From Oscillatoriaceae cyanobacterium Prado104 (lineage in GTDB: Bacteria; Cyanobacteriota; Cyanobacteriia; Cyanobacteriales; Microcoleaceae): a stretch of DNA of 64,000 nucleotides. A program made the position numbers and the translations under genes. Numbering within the stretch: the first letter of the stretch is position 1; the number at the start of each line of letters is the position of its first letter. A model generated the notes under the pieces. That model did not search any database. It was not told where the DNA came from and saw only the letters and a list, made by a program, of their open reading frames with translations. The stretch spans positions 1 to 64,000 of the forward strand of contig JALOON010000060.1 in assembly GCA_025454405.1 (NCBI GenBank), written 5' to 3'. Shown here in pieces: positions 26,744-36,735 of this stretch.

Positions 26744-28057
26744 ATGAGTTATTACATTTCTCCGACATTTCTCGATAAAGTTGCGGTACACGTAACCAAG
26801 AATTTTTTAGATTTACCAGGAGTAAGAGTTCCGCTAATTTTGGGAATTCACGGCCGCAAAGGAGAAGGCAAAACTTTTCAATGCGAACTGGTTTTTGAAC
26901 GGATGGGTTTTGAACCGGTGATGATTTCTGGTGGCGAATTGGAAAGCCCGGATGCCGGCGATCCGTCGCGTTTGATCCGGTTGCGCTATCGGGAAGCTGC
27001 GGAGCAAATTCGGGTGCGGGGCGAAATGTGTGCGGTGTTTATTAACGATTTGGATGCTGGGGCGGGCAGGTTCGATTCTACGACTCAATATACTGTCAAC
27101 ACTCAGATGGTAAATGCCACGCTGATGAATATTGCCGATACTCCAACCAACGTGCAGTTACCGGGAAGTTATGACGATACGCCGCTGCATCGAGTGCCGA
27201 TTATTGTCACGGGAAATGACTTTTCTACGTTGTACGCGCCGCTGATTCGCGACGGGCGGATGGAAAAGTTTTATTGGGAACCGAGTCGCGATGATAAGAT
27301 TGGAATTGTCGGGGGAATTTTTGAAGCTGACAGACTTTCACAAAACGAGATCGTGCAGTTGGTGGATAATTTTTCCGAACAGTCGATCGACTTTTTTAGT
27401 GCGTTGCGATCGCGCATTTATGACGAACAGGTGCGGGATTTCATTCACAAAATCGGAATTGAAAAAGTTTCCAAGCGTTTGGTCAACAGTTTGGAGGGTC
27501 AGCCGGATTTTGCCAACCCGAATTTCAGTCTCGAACATTTACTGGAAATGGGTCGATCGATGGTGGGACAACAACACCGAATTCGGGAAATGCGTTTGGT
27601 AGAAGAATACAATCAATCGCGGCTGTTTAATCCTGGAGGTAATGCGAATATTGCTGCTAGTGTTCCCGCTAATGTTCCTCCTAGTGTTTCTAGGAATGTT
27701 CCCGCGCAAGAGCGCTCGAACGATGCGCCATCTAAATATTATAAAGCTTATCAGGAACCAATTCCTGCATCGAGTAACGGCAAAGCTTCGCGATTGAGTT
27801 CCGAGGTTGTGGAACAAGTGCAGCAGTTGTTAGCGAGGGGCTGCAAGATTGGTATGGAATATGCAGATAACCGCAGGTTTAAAACTGGTTCGTGGCAAAG
27901 TTGCGCGACAATTCAAACAGCCCAGGAAACTGAAGTTGTGGCATCGGTAGAGAATTGTTTGGCGGAACACGGTGGCGAATACGTGCGGTTAATTGGCATC
28001 GATCCGAAAGCTAAGCGGCGGGTTGTGGAAACAATTATTCAGCGGCCGCAAGGATGA
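26744..28057 (+). CDS. rca: Rubisco activase with RbcS-like domain
   Basis: 437 residues. AAA+ Rubisco activase (residues about 1-295): Walker [12 protein letters not shown] (34-44), Walker B FINDLDAG, and arginine-finger region [14 protein letters not shown] Pro/Val/Asn-rich linker (about 295-345, with [13 protein letters not shown]) joins it to a C-terminal RbcS-like (SSUL) domain (about 348-435: [37 protein letters not shown]), the same module found in CcmM, which tethers proteins to Rubisco in carboxysomes. So it should remove sugar-phosphate inhibitors from Rubisco while docked to it. ATG at 26744. Not next to rbcLS in this window. Confidence 0.93.
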   Translation: MSYYISPTFLDKVAVHVTKNFLDLPGVRVPLILGIHGRKGEGKTFQCELVFERMGFEPVMISGGELESPDAGDPSRLIRLRYREAAEQIRVRGEMCAVFINDLDAGAGRFDSTTQYTVNTQMVNATLMNIADTPTNVQLPGSYDDTPLHRVPIIVTGNDFSTLYAPLIRDGRMEKFYWEPSRDDKIGIVGGIFEADRLSQNEIVQLVDNFSEQSIDFFSALRSRIYDEQVRDFIHKIGIEKVSKRLVNSLEGQPDFANPNFSLEHLLEMGRSMVGQQHRIREMRLVEEYNQSRLFNPGGNANIAASVPANVPPSVSRNVPAQERSNDAPSKYYKAYQEPIPASSNGKASRLSSEVVEQVQQLLARGCKIGMEYADNRRFKTGSWQSCATIQTAQETEVVASVENCLAEHGGEYVRLIGIDPKAKRRVVETIIQRPQG

Positions 28058-28101
28058 AGTTAAAAGTAATACCCGCAGTTGTTGGAACTTGACAGAGAAA
28101 T

Positions 28102-28187
28102 TCTGTAGGGGCTCTCGCATTCCGGCGACAATTTATGAAATTCAACCGACATATAACTGTCCGAATGCGAGAACCCAACCCCCGCAG
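28102..28187. repeat. CTGTAGGGG-anchored hairpin with variable arms (copy 1)
   Basis: After the constant ctgtagggg (28103-28111) the arms tctcgcattc (28113-28122) and gaatgcgaga (28163-28172) are perfect inverted copies around a 40-nt loop. Other elements with the same anchor but different arms are at 31272-31330, 36839-36896 and 37966-38037. The rest of the 28058-28618 spacer shows no gene. Confidence 0.7.
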
Positions 28188-28618
28188 ATCGTGCGAATGT
28201 ACTATATTGCTTGAATTCCCTGCAAAATATTTATATCCTGTCCGGTCGATCGACCGCGATCGGGTTTGACCGAATATTTTATCCTAAATGGATCGATCGA
28301 TCGGACAATATCTGACGCATGGGAACCAAACACCTGATTTCTGCGTCCTTATTTCTCGAAGTGACGATTTTTCCCAGCAACCGATTTTTTTGCCTAATTC
28401 CTGTTTGCTTAACCAATTATTTAATAAAACCGATCGAACCCAACCAAAATCTGTTGTTGTTCTCGCTCGCTCGTTCCCTCTGCCCTCTTTAATACCGATC
28501 CAAAGCAAAGCAAAGCAAACCAAGCGTTAAAACGAGAGCTGAATTGTTAGCATAAAAACAATTGAGCTTATTGGCGTTGCTGTTTTGTTTGATGTATAAT
28601 TTCTGGAGGAATAATTAT

Positions 28619-31021
28619 ATGCCATCCTCGACATCTCCCATCGATCGCGCCAGCGGATTGTACGTCCGTTCCACCGACCAAGAACAACAGGAAGAACAGC
28701 TAGTTTTTCCACTGAAGCATACAAAAGTTACAGCCCAAATTGCCGGAAATTTATCGCGCGTTGAAGTTACGCAGAAATTTGAAAATCCTTTCACCAAGCC
28801 CTTAGAAGCAGTTTATATTTTCCCGCTACCTGCGGAAGCAGCGGTAGATGAAATGGAAATTAAAATTGGCGATCGCACCATCAAAGGTAACATCAAAAAA
28901 CGGGAAGAAGCCCAACAAATTTACGAGAAAGCCAAACAAGAAGGTCGAACAGCGGGTTTGCTGGAACAGGAGCGAGATAATATTTTCACTCAATCCTTAG
29001 CTAACATCAAACCTGGTGAGGAAATTGATGTTACGATCCGCTATACAGACAGTTTGAAATTTCTCGCCGGTGATTATGAATTCGTGTTTCCGATGGTGGT
29101 CGGGCCGCGATACATTCCCGGTACGCCCTTGGATGAAACGGCAGCTAGCGGTAGCGCCCCAGCCCCGATGGCAGTTAATTCCGATACCGATATTGTCCCC
29201 GATGCTTCGCGGTTGAATGCCCCGATTTTGCCTGCGGGAATGCGCTCGAAACACGATATCGACGTGACCCTGGAAATTGCAGCGGGCGTACCGATTCGCA
29301 ACGTCAATTCTCCATCGCACCAACTGCAAATCGAATATTTCGACTCTCCCCAAACTGCGCTAGAAGGCGAGCAAAAAAATAGCTCGAACGTGCGCGTGCA
29401 GTTGGCGAATGCAGATACAATTCCCAACAAAGATTTGATAGTTCGCTATCAAGTTGCAGGTCGCGAAACCCAATCAACAGTATTAACTCAAGCGGACGAT
29501 CGCGGCGGGCATTTTGCTGTTTATTTAATTCCGGCGATCGAGTACAAAACCGATGAAATTGTGCCGAAAGATGTCGTGTTTTTAGTCGATACTTCCGGTT
29601 CGCAATCGGGAGCGCCTTTGCAGCAATGTCAGGCGTTATTGCGGCAATTTATCAACGGGCTGAATCCGGCAGATACTTTCTCGATTCTAGATTTTTCTAC
29701 CTCGGTGCGGCAACTGTCAAAACAACCGCTGCCGAATACAGCAGAGAACCGACAAAAGGCGATCGAATATATCAACAAACTCCATGCTGCAGGCAGTACG
29801 GAAATGTTGGGCGGGATTCGGGCGGCGATCGATTTTCCCGCACCGTCGGGGCGCTTGCGAACAGTAGTATTTCTCAGCGACGGTTACATCGGCAACGAAA
29901 ACCAAGTTCTCGCCGAAGTGCAGCAACATCTTAAATCGGGAAATCGCCTTTACAGTTTCGGTGCGGGGAGTTCCGTCAATCGCTTTTTGCTCGATCGAAT
30001 TGCTGAAATCGGGCGGGGTATTTCGCGGATTGTCCGCCACGACGAACCCGTTAACGAATTTGTGGAAAAGTTCTTCCAGCAAATCAACAATCCGGTGTTG
30101 GTAAATCTGGAAATTACCTGGCATGGAAATGGCGAAAGTCCGGTAATTTATCCATCAATTGCACCGGATTTATTTGCCGAACAGCCGCTGGTTTTATTTG
30201 GAAAAAAGGGCGATCGCGAGTCTGGAACTTTGCAGATTAAAGGAGTTAGTGCGGGCGGCAACGAGTACGTCCAAACCTACGAAATGAATTTTACCGATGC
30301 GGGAAATCCGGCCGTTGCGCAGCTTTGGGGGCGGCACCGCATCAAAGATTTGATGAATCAAATGCTGCAGTACGAAACCAAGGTTGGGGTGGAAATGGTA
30401 ACAGAAACAGCGCTAACCTATCAGCTTCTGTCGCAGTACACCGCTTTCGTCGCCGTCAGCGATGACGTGCGCGTCGAACCGGGTACGGAATCCGTGTCGG
30501 TAAATGTGCCCGTAGAAATGCCAGAGGCGGTGGAATATGGGGGCGTATATGGCAACACGGATTATATGGCGCGGGCAATTACCGTCGGAGGTTCCGCACC
30601 TGTTGCAGAGTTTATGAGGGTGCGGGCTCTGGTTGACAGATCCGCAGGAGGATCGCTCGGCTTCTCATTCGACTGCATGGAGGAAGTGCCCGCGCCAGCA
30701 GGTAGCGCCCCCAGCACACCGCCAAAGCCGCGCCGCACATCGCCCGTAGAAGTTGTTAGCGCTACGGGGTTGGATGAAGTGGCGATCGACAGTTTAAACG
30801 AACACTTGAAAACTCTGAATGTCCCGCCCGGTACAAACGGCGAACTGGTGCTAGAACTTGTATTCGGTAAAGCGCGCGTTAACCGAATCGTCGTGGATGC
30901 CGCTGCTTCAACTTTGGCAGATGTGGAGTTGCTGAAAACGATTCGGCGGTGGCTGTTTACCTGGCGCATTCCTCACTCAATTGAGAATGCAGTGCGGCTG
31001 ACGTTGAGAGTGCGATCGTAA
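28619..31021 (+). CDS. VIT and von Willebrand factor A domain protein
   Basis: 800 residues from the ATG at 28619, with GGAGGA eight bases upstream. Residues about 25-155 are a VIT (vault/inter-alpha-trypsin) domain (VEVTQKFENPFTKPLEAVYIFPLP; QERDNIFTQSLANIKPGEEI). A vWA domain follows (about 318-490) with a complete MIDAS motif, DTSGS from D324. The C-terminal third is less defined, with a flexible Pro-rich stretch near 690. No signal peptide or membrane segment is visible. Proteins of this inter-alpha-trypsin-inhibitor-like layout are widespread in cyanobacteria; a metal-dependent adhesive or scaffolding role is inferred from the domains only. Confidence 0.88.
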   Translation: MPSSTSPIDRASGLYVRSTDQEQQEEQLVFPLKHTKVTAQIAGNLSRVEVTQKFENPFTKPLEAVYIFPLPAEAAVDEMEIKIGDRTIKGNIKKREEAQQIYEKAKQEGRTAGLLEQERDNIFTQSLANIKPGEEIDVTIRYTDSLKFLAGDYEFVFPMVVGPRYIPGTPLDETAASGSAPAPMAVNSDTDIVPDASRLNAPILPAGMRSKHDIDVTLEIAAGVPIRNVNSPSHQLQIEYFDSPQTALEGEQKNSSNVRVQLANADTIPNKDLIVRYQVAGRETQSTVLTQADDRGGHFAVYLIPAIEYKTDEIVPKDVVFLVDTSGSQSGAPLQQCQALLRQFINGLNPADTFSILDFSTSVRQLSKQPLPNTAENRQKAIEYINKLHAAGSTEMLGGIRAAIDFPAPSGRLRTVVFLSDGYIGNENQVLAEVQQHLKSGNRLYSFGAGSSVNRFLLDRIAEIGRGISRIVRHDEPVNEFVEKFFQQINNPVLVNLEITWHGNGESPVIYPSIAPDLFAEQPLVLFGKKGDRESGTLQIKGVSAGGNEYVQTYEMNFTDAGNPAVAQLWGRHRIKDLMNQMLQYETKVGVEMVTETALTYQLLSQYTAFVAVSDDVRVEPGTESVSVNVPVEMPEAVEYGGVYGNTDYMARAITVGGSAPVAEFMRVRALVDRSAGGSLGFSFDCMEEVPAPAGSAPSTPPKPRRTSPVEVVSATGLDEVAIDSLNEHLKTLNVPPGTNGELVLELVFGKARVNRIVVDAAASTLADVELLKTIRRWLFTWRIPHSIENAVRLTLRVRS

Positions 31022-31048
31022 TAGTTTAAACTGACTGGAGTTTTAGTA

Positions 31049-31076
31049 GGGTGCGCAGTGCGCACCTTACTGCTAT
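31049..31076. repeat. GGTGCGCA palindromic element, copy 2
   Basis: A 28-bp sequence identical but for one base to 14761-14788, with ggtgcgca-g-tgcgcacc as perfect palindrome followed by ttactgctat. It begins 28 bp after the VIT/vWA gene stop. Confidence 0.85.
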
Positions 31077-31119
31077 AAGTAGCGATCGGTGGTTCAGGAT
31101 TTACGCATAACTCTTATAC

Positions 31120-31205
31120 GTAGGTTGGGTTGAGGAACGAAACCCAACACCTATTGATGTTGGGCGGAGTGAAACGGAGAGTTCACTTCGTTCAACCCAA
31201 CCTAC
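31120..31205. repeat. GTAGGTTGGGTTGA palindromic repeat
   Basis: Arms 31120-31133 and 31192-31205 are perfect 14-bp inverted copies; inner TTGGGTT...AACCCAA stems add structure. This is a known type of dispersed cyanobacterial repeat. A further CTGTAGGGG-anchored hairpin with arms ggcgggttttt (31279-31289) and aaaaacccgcc (31320-31330) follows. No gene between 31022 and 31499. Confidence 0.8.
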
Positions 31206-31499
31206 TATAGGAATCGCGGTCAATCGCTCGGACACGATCTCAGATCCTGTGCGATCGATTAACCATAATTCCTGTAGGGGCGGGTTTTTCAACAAAATCC
31301 GCCAACAATTGACAATCTCAAAAACCCGCCAGATCGCCATATTGTGGGCGATCGAACCGACAGGATTTGAGACCAAAAACTAACCTAATCCGCCTGTTTC
31401 CGTCCTTCTTCCGAATGACGAATGACTCAAGAAATACAGATAATTCATCCGTGTATCCGTGTCATAATCCCTGTAGTGCCTTCCTTCTTCCTTCTTATT

Positions 31500-32576
31500 A
31501 TGAAAAACTGGCAGCGCATTCTTTTATATTTAGGTGGAGCCTATATAGTTTTGTTATTAGGGCCGATCGCGGGCTTCGATTTGCCAAAAATTATTGGCGA
31601 AATTGTCCGCAGTCCCGAAGTTTTGATCCAGCAATTGTTAGTCGGTCTTGTCAACGGAGCGCTGATTGCAATTATTGCTTTAGGTTATACGATGGTTTAC
31701 GGCATTATTGAGTTAATCAATTTTGCTCACGGCGATTTGTATATGTTGGGTGCTTTCGCCGCGCTGACAGTTATCGGATCTTTTGGCCTGCAAGACGGCG
31801 CAGCTTTAGGTGTTGCTATACCGGTGATGTTGCTGGCTTTAATTATCTGTGCGGTATTTTGCGCCGGTTTGAATATTATTGTCGAAAAATACGCTTACCG
31901 ACCGTTGCGTAATGCTCCCCGTTTGGCTCCTTTAATTTCAGCAATTGGAGTTTCTTTCATTTTCCAGAATGCGGGTTTGTTTTGGGGAGGATTGAAAGCT
32001 TTTATTCCGGTGATGGGCGCGAATTCTGCTGCTCCGAAAAGCTTTCCCGATTTGCTGCCGCGCGTTGATATTCTCAAAGCTTTGGGAATTGAAACCAGTG
32101 TGGTATTTACCACGAAAGATTTAATCGTGTTGGTAGTAGCTGTGTTATTGATGGTTTCGCTACATCTTTTCGTGCAGTACACCCGTTTGGGAAAAGCAAT
32201 GCGAGCCACTGCTCAAAACCGCGATGCTGCAAAAATTATGGGCATTGATGTCGATCGAATTATTGCCCTAACTTTTTTAATCGGCGGAGCTTTAGCGGGG
32301 GCGGCCGGTATTTTGGTGGGATTGTACAACAATACTATTGTATTTACGATGGGTTTTACGGCGGGTTTGCGGGCTTTTACGGCGGCGGTTTTGGGTGGAA
32401 TTGGCAATATTGTCGGGGCGATGTTGGGAGGTGTTTTGATTGGTTTGCTGTCGGCTTTGAGCGATCAGTATTTATCCAGTCGCTGGACTAATGCTTGGGT
32501 GTTTGGGGTTTTGGTGGTGATTTTGGCTTTTCGTCCCGGCGGTTTGTTGGGTGAGAACGTTCAAGAAAAGGTTTAA
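31500..32576 (+). CDS. Branched-chain amino acid ABC transporter permease (LivH/NatD type)
   Basis: 358 residues from the ATG at 31500 (MKNWQRILLY). LivH-family permease with about eight hydrophobic segments, the landmark GYTMVYGIIELINFAHGDLYM near residue 75 and AAVLGGIGNIVGAMLGGVLIG near residue 305. It differs from UrtB at these motifs and lacks its central insert, so I read it as the LivH-like permease of a neutral or branched-chain amino acid system (NatD in cyanobacterial terms). It stands alone, with no LivM, LivG, LivF or binding-protein gene beside it, which is usual for the scattered nat genes. The reading frame upstream of the ATG is not family-like. Confidence 0.85.
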   Translation: MKNWQRILLYLGGAYIVLLLGPIAGFDLPKIIGEIVRSPEVLIQQLLVGLVNGALIAIIALGYTMVYGIIELINFAHGDLYMLGAFAALTVIGSFGLQDGAALGVAIPVMLLALIICAVFCAGLNIIVEKYAYRPLRNAPRLAPLISAIGVSFIFQNAGLFWGGLKAFIPVMGANSAAPKSFPDLLPRVDILKALGIETSVVFTTKDLIVLVVAVLLMVSLHLFVQYTRLGKAMRATAQNRDAAKIMGIDVDRIIALTFLIGGALAGAAGILVGLYNNTIVFTMGFTAGLRAFTAAVLGGIGNIVGAMLGGVLIGLLSALSDQYLSSRWTNAWVFGVLVVILAFRPGGLLGENVQEKV

Positions 32577-32582
32577 ACCTGG

Positions 32583-32777
32583 TTCGTAGTGAGGACTTCA
32601 GTCCGCATAAATAGCGGTTCTCACAAAAATGAGGTATACCCGATCCGTTTGAACTTCAGTGTTTTTGAGCGTTTTTTTGTACTCACTTATACCATTTTCA
32701 TAAAGTAGCGCTACATATCTACTGCCCAACCCCTTGAGTAATAGGTAGTTGCCCAATTTATCTGCAGCATGACTTTA
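32583..32777. repeat. GTAGTGAGGACT element and third copy of the MITE-like palindrome
   Basis: 32583-32606 carries cgtagtgaggact followed by tcagtccgca, the family seen at 4925-5002 and 13737-13762. 32702-32777 is the third copy of the 77-bp element of 13795-13977, here preceded by cttataccattttc, the inverse of the sequence that follows copy 2. Both fill the spacer after the LivH-type gene. Confidence 0.8.
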
Positions 32778-32828
32778 TGAATTTGAGGCTATCAGCCAAA
32801 GGGGTTTCTCTTTCAACGGAACTTACCC

Positions 32829-34070
32829 TCAGGCTCGATCGCTCCCTTGAGAACTTTTTTGTTTCTGTTTGCGTTTGTGTCGCGCGCCCGCACCTAAAAT
32901 TCCCAATCCCAGAAAACTGCTAATTACAGTTGCTGGTTCTGGAACTGCAACCGCTTCGGGATCTGTTGGTAATGGCTCCACTGACTCGGGCGTTGGCGAC
33001 GGCGTTGGCGCAGGCGAGGGAGATGGCGCAGGTGTTGGCGCAGGCGCAGGTGTTGGCTCGGGCGATGGAGATGGCGCAGGCGCTGGTTCGGGCGATGGAG
33101 ATGGCGCTGGTTCGGGCGATGGAGATGGCGCTGGTGTCGGTTCGGGCGATGGAGATGGCGCTGGTTCGGGCGATGGAGATGGCGCAGGCGTTGGTTCAGG
33201 CGCAGGCGCAGGTGTTGGCTCGGGCGATGGAGATGGCGCTGGTTCGGGCGATGGAGATGGCGCTGGCGTTGGTTCGGGCGAGGGAGATGGCGCAGGTTCG
33301 GGCGATGGAGATGGCGCAGGTGTTGGCGCAGGTGAAGGTGTTGGTGCAGGTGTGGGAGATGGGGAAGGGAAAGGGGAAGGGGAAGGGGAAGGATCGACTC
33401 CCCCTGTTACCTCATAAGTTCCAGTGACATCTACATCCAGAATTCCAGCATTATCAGACCAGTCGTAAGCGTCCATTGTGCCGAGATAGAAGCGGGATGC
33501 TCCCTCAGGGACTAAAATCTGCTGGAGAACTCCTTGGTTAGTGCGTCCGTCACCAATAAAAAATACCTGTTTGAGAAGCGGTGCAAGTTGAAGGTAGTTG
33601 CGACTGTCTGGGGTACTGAAATTTAAAGCGGACGGCGCAGGTGAAAGATTCGGTTGTCCGTCATCCAGAAACACGCCGAGTAGAGAATTGCGGGGCGCTG
33701 AAATATCAGAAATGCCGTTTTCGGCTCCGGCTGTGTGAGGGGCAATGGTTCTGTCTCCGTCAGGCGTATCTATAGGAGTAACTGACTTGTAGTTAACAGA
33801 ACCCGACACTCCGAAGGTGAGGATAGTGCCGGCAGCAAGGGGTAAATTGGATACCAGTACGGGAGATTCTCTGGGAGCGAGGGAAAAGCGATTTCTGACG
33901 GGGGAGCGACTGGCAATAGTGCCGTCCGGCATTCCAGCCAGCCAAGGATCGGCGGTGCCCGGTACGCCGGCATTCAGAGTAATGGTGGCGGCTTGTGCTT
34001 TGCTGGCTGCTGTGAGAGATATCAAGGCGAATCCTGCAGCAGCGATCGATAGTGTTCTTATGGCGGTCAT
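32829..34070 (-). CDS. PEP-CTERM protein with Pro/Ser/Glu-rich repeat stalk
   Basis: 413 residues. Signal peptide 1-27 ([14 protein letters not shown] ... SKAQA). Mature part about 28-225 is a globular domain ([38 protein letters not shown]); about 230-370 is a low-complexity stalk of [18 protein letters not shown] units, probably extended outside the cell. The end is a PEP-CTERM sorting signal: VPEPATV, a hydrophobic stretch and KRKQKQK, predicted to be cut by exosortase. No exosortase gene is in the window. The stalk DNA (about 32990-33370) is a 12-18 bp repeat rich in GGCGATGGAGAT and likely length-variable. ATG at 34070. Confidence 0.85.
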   Translation of the reverse strand: MTAIRTLSIAAAGFALISLTAASKAQAATITLNAGVPGTADPWLAGMPDGTIASRSPVRNRFSLAPRESPVLVSNLPLAAGTILTFGVSGSVNYKSVTPIDTPDGDRTIAPHTAGAENGISDISAPRNSLLGVFLDDGQPNLSPAPSALNFSTPDSRNYLQLAPLLKQVFFIGDGRTNQGVLQQILVPEGASRFYLGTMDAYDWSDNAGILDVDVTGTYEVTGGVDPSPSPSPFPSPSPTPAPTPSPAPTPAPSPSPEPAPSPSPEPTPAPSPSPEPAPSPSPEPTPAPAPEPTPAPSPSPEPAPSPSPEPTPAPSPSPEPAPSPSPEPAPAPSPSPEPTPAPAPTPAPSPSPAPTPSPTPESVEPLPTDPEAVAVPEPATVISSFLGLGILGAGARHKRKQKQKSSQGSDRA

Positions 34071-34220
34071 ATAATAGATGCTTCATGATTTTCAACTGCG
34101 CACACCCGAAAATTAACTGAGCGACAACCAGATCAGTGTGAACTGTACCTCTGTTGAGATGCCGATCGAACTCAACCCCAGCCTACCTTGAATAATTGCT
34201 TTTAACGTGTTTTTTTTGCT

Positions 34221-34622
34221 TCAGTTTTCAAGATGATCCTCGGCTACATTCTCTGATAAATTCTCCGCTGCATTCTCCAATACATTCTCGGTTGCGTTCT
34301 CAGGTACATCCTCCGATACATTCTCGGTTGCGTTCTCCGGTACATTCTCCGATGGACTTTCGGGTTTGACTCGCCGGATCGGGAGATTTGCAATCAGTGC
34401 CGTTGCCCGTTGGTCGCTTTCGAGAGAAAACTCTGACTCCGTAGTATCGATTTCCACGTAGCGAGACACCACCTCCAGAATTTCTCGGCGCATCGACTCA
34501 ACCATTTCTGGGCTGAGGTCTGCTCGATCGTGAGCTAGTACCAGTTTGAGGCGGCGTTTGACCTCATCGCGGCTGTTTTCGGGCGCGCGCGGGAAAAGTC
34601 TTTCGAGAAGGGTATATAACAT
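34221..34622 (-). CDS. minE: Cell division topological specificity factor MinE with repeat tail
   Basis: 133 residues. Residues 1-90 are Min[13 protein letters not shown] membrane-binding N-terminus, [20 protein letters not shown] (MinD-binding region) and [13 protein letters not shown]. MinE drives MinD oscillation and so places the Z ring at mid-cell. Unusually, residues 91-133 are a tandem four-residue repeat of ENV(P/S/L/A) and ENAT type (12-bp DNA units, about 34236-34355), strongly acidic and surely disordered. minC, minD and minE lie in this order on the minus strand; minD ends 204 bp upstream. ATG at 34622. Confidence 0.92.
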   Translation of the reverse strand: MLYTLLERLFPRAPENSRDEVKRRLKLVLAHDRADLSPEMVESMRREILEVVSRYVEIDTTESEFSLESDQRATALIANLPIRRVKPESPSENVPENATENVSEDVPENATENVLENAAENLSENVAEDHLEN

Positions 34623-34826
34623 GAGTCTGGCGGTTTGTCAAGGGGGTGGGTACATACAAAAACTTGCGTTTAGCGGCCTCTAGCAAAGGCAAATAAACTG
34701 AATCGGCAGCACTGAGTTTGTCAGGAATCTCATCAAGATATTTACCGGAAAAATCTAGCAAGAACTAGGAGTTTATTTTAATTTAGCGGGTAGTGTTTGC
34801 AGTCGATCGCCAATATTTGCAATCCG

Positions 34827-35636
34827 TCACATAATTTTAGTTGTTAACAGTTTGCGCAGGCGAGTAAAGAAATTTTCGGGGCGGGGATTGAGGTCGAGAA
34901 ATTCAACTTTTTCACCTTCAAGACGGCGGGCAATATTGTCAAAAGCCTTTCCAGCCATAGAGGGGGTTTCTGACAAAACTAAGGGTTCGCCGCGGTTGGT
35001 GGAAACGATCACGCGCTCGTCGTCGGGAACGACTCCTAGCAGGGGAATAGCGAGGATTTCCCGCACGTCTTGCACCGACATCATATCATTAGCCAATACC
35101 ATTGCGGGTCTAATGCGGTTGACGATCAGGTTAATGCGCTTGACATTGTGCGCTTCTAACAAGCCGATAACTCGGTCTGCATCGCGCACTGCTGCGATTT
35201 CTGGAGTAGTAACAATGACACCTTCTTGGGCAGGGGCGATCGCATTTTGAAAACCCTGTTCGATTCCTGCCGGAGAATCGATCAAAATATAATCGTACTT
35301 CTTCTCTCCCAACATCCCGACAAGTTGCTTCATTTGCTCGGCAGTAATCGCATCTTTCATTCGAGTTTGGGCAGCAGGTAGCAATACCAAACGCGACTGC
35401 CGCTTGTCCTTCACCAAAGCTTGTTCCAGACGGCATTCTCCGGCAAGGACTTCCATTGCCGTGTAAACAATGCGATTTTCTAAACCCAGCAGCAAGTCCA
35501 AATTTCTCAAGCCGAAATCAGCGTCGATAACGGCAACACTGCGGCCCCGCTTCGCTAACGCCATGCCGAGATTGGCTGTGGATGTGGTTTTTCCCACTCC
35601 GCCTTTCCCCGATGTAACAACAATAATCCGAGCCAT
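34827..35636 (-). CDS. minD: Septum site-determining protein MinD
   Basis: 269 residues. ParA/MinD-type ATPase; deviant Walker A GKGGVGKTT (residues 10-18, signature Lys11 and Lys16), DADFGLRNLDLLLGLENR, IDSPAGIEQGF and the C-terminal amphipathic membrane-targeting helix FFTRLRKLLTTKIM. It recruits MinC to the membrane to block FtsZ assembly away from mid-cell and is displaced by MinE. The middle gene of minCDE. ATG at 35636. The 260-bp gap to minC is filled with heptamer repeats, so co-transcription with minC is likely but not proven. Confidence 0.95.
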   Translation of the reverse strand: MARIIVVTSGKGGVGKTTSTANLGMALAKRGRSVAVIDADFGLRNLDLLLGLENRIVYTAMEVLAGECRLEQALVKDKRQSRLVLLPAAQTRMKDAITAEQMKQLVGMLGEKKYDYILIDSPAGIEQGFQNAIAPAQEGVIVTTPEIAAVRDADRVIGLLEAHNVKRINLIVNRIRPAMVLANDMMSVQDVREILAIPLLGVVPDDERVIVSTNRGEPLVLSETPSMAGKAFDNIARRLEGEKVEFLDLNPRPENFFTRLRKLLTTKIM

Positions 35637-35639
35637 AAG

Positions 35640-35892
35640 TGAGTTGAGAGTTGTTTGGGAGTTTTGAGTTTTGAGTTTTGAGTTTTGAGTTTTGAGTTAC
35701 CAGTTGAGAGTTGACAATTGGCAGTTGACAGTTGTTTGGGAATTTTGAGTTTTGAGTTTTGAGTTACCAGTTGAGAGTTGACAGTTGACAGTTGTTTCTC
35801 TGATGACTGATGACTGATTACCAACTACCAATTACCAATTACCTATTACCCATTACCAAATAACCGATTACCGATTACCAACTACCAATTAC
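35640..35892. repeat. Heptamer arrays between minC and minD
   Basis: Mixed short repeats: GAGTTTT units (35658-35695 and 35738-35765), GACAGTT/GAGAGTT units (35700-35792) and ATTACCA / ACTACCA units (35818-35893). They are in the same orientation-inverted relation to the AAAACTC array at 20.9 kb. No gene or stable hairpin is seen here. Confidence 0.8.
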
Positions 35893-35895
35893 CAA

Positions 35896-36735
35896 TTAAC
35901 TATTTAACTGCGATTTGTCGAAATCTGATGCCCTGCCGATTCTAATTCCTTGAGGTGTCACGTAGGCGACTTCCGGATAAAACTGGGCGGGCGCAGTTTC
36001 TGGTCCTCTGGCAACGTACTTAGCAATCCTAATCAGCATCGGCTCCATCTGCAAGGCTACGATCGCGCTTTTGGCATTGCCGTTAGCGCCTGCGTGAACG
36101 GTTCCTCGCAAACGACCCCAAACTAGGATATCGCCTCCAGCGATTACTGAACCGCCGGGATTGACATCTCCGAAAACTATGACAGTTCCGGGATGGCGAA
36201 TTTCTGTGCCCGATCGCACCGTCATCTGCAAATATAAAGGTTCGGCTGGGGACTCGGGCTTCGCTTCGGAAGTTTTGGCAAGGGAAGAAACGGAGGATTG
36301 CTGTTCGACGCTGTAGCCTGCGGTAGCTGCTGCGACGGCTGTTTGGCGGCGGCTGGTGTAGACTCGCTTGAGTTGGAGCTCGGCTTCTGCGAGGGCTTCG
36401 GCAATTTCTTGGAGTTGGCGGATATCTAGGAGGCGATCGTTCCCCATCAATTGTACTTCTGCCTGGGGCTGCCAAAAACGTTCTCCTGCATTCAGCCTGA
36501 TTTTTAGCTGCTGCACGAGTTCCGTCCAAGTAGAGGCTGCTGTTTGGGATTCACCGATGTTAGTTTCAGGAGGAAGCAGCAACATTAGCTGTCCGTTTTC
36601 GGTTTTGAGCCGAACTTGCAATTCTAAGCTAACTTCGGGCGCTGTGGCGGTTCTAGGGGAGGCATCGGGTGTCATGAGGGATGGTCTGAGTTCGGGTGAG
36701 TACAAAGTAATATCAATATTAGCTTGAGTTGTCAA
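35896..36735 (-). CDS. minC: Septum site-determining protein MinC
   Basis: Up to 279 residues. The C-terminal half is a clear MinC beta-helix domain (FGDVNPGGSVIAGGDILVWG, RGTVHAGANGNAKSAIVAL), which binds MinD; the N-terminal half (LRLKTENGQLMLLLPP... ) is the cyanobacterial version of the FtsZ-inhibiting domain. The start is uncertain: the frame opens with a TTG at 36735 inside a CAATTGTCATT repeat, right after an in-frame stop, and the first ATG is at 36675 (MTPDAS); neither has a good ribosome binding site. First gene of minCDE. Confidence 0.88.
   Translation of the reverse strand: MTTQANIDITLYSPELRPSLMTPDASPRTATAPEVSLELQVRLKTENGQLMLLLPPETNIGESQTAASTWTELVQQLKIRLNAGERFWQPQAEVQLMGNDRLLDIRQLQEIAEALAEAELQLKRVYTSRRQTAVAAATAGYSVEQQSSVSSLAKTSEAKPESPAEPLYLQMTVRSGTEIRHPGTVIVFGDVNPGGSVIAGGDILVWGRLRGTVHAGANGNAKSAIVALQMEPMLIRIAKYVARGPETAPAQFYPEVAYVTPQGIRIGRASDFDKSQLNS

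Noticed and set aside
31500-32576. Second UrtB
   Set aside because: It lacks the UrtB central insert and has LivH/NatD-type motifs; no other urea genes nearby.
32869-33427. Open frames antisense to the PEP-CTERM protein, Gly/Asp-rich
   Set aside because: Shadow of the Pro/Ser/Glu repeat; real signal peptide and PEP-CTERM motif are on the minus strand.
35555-35824. 89-residue ORF over the minC-minD spacer
   Set aside because: Entirely translation of heptamer repeats (QLSTVNSQ-type).
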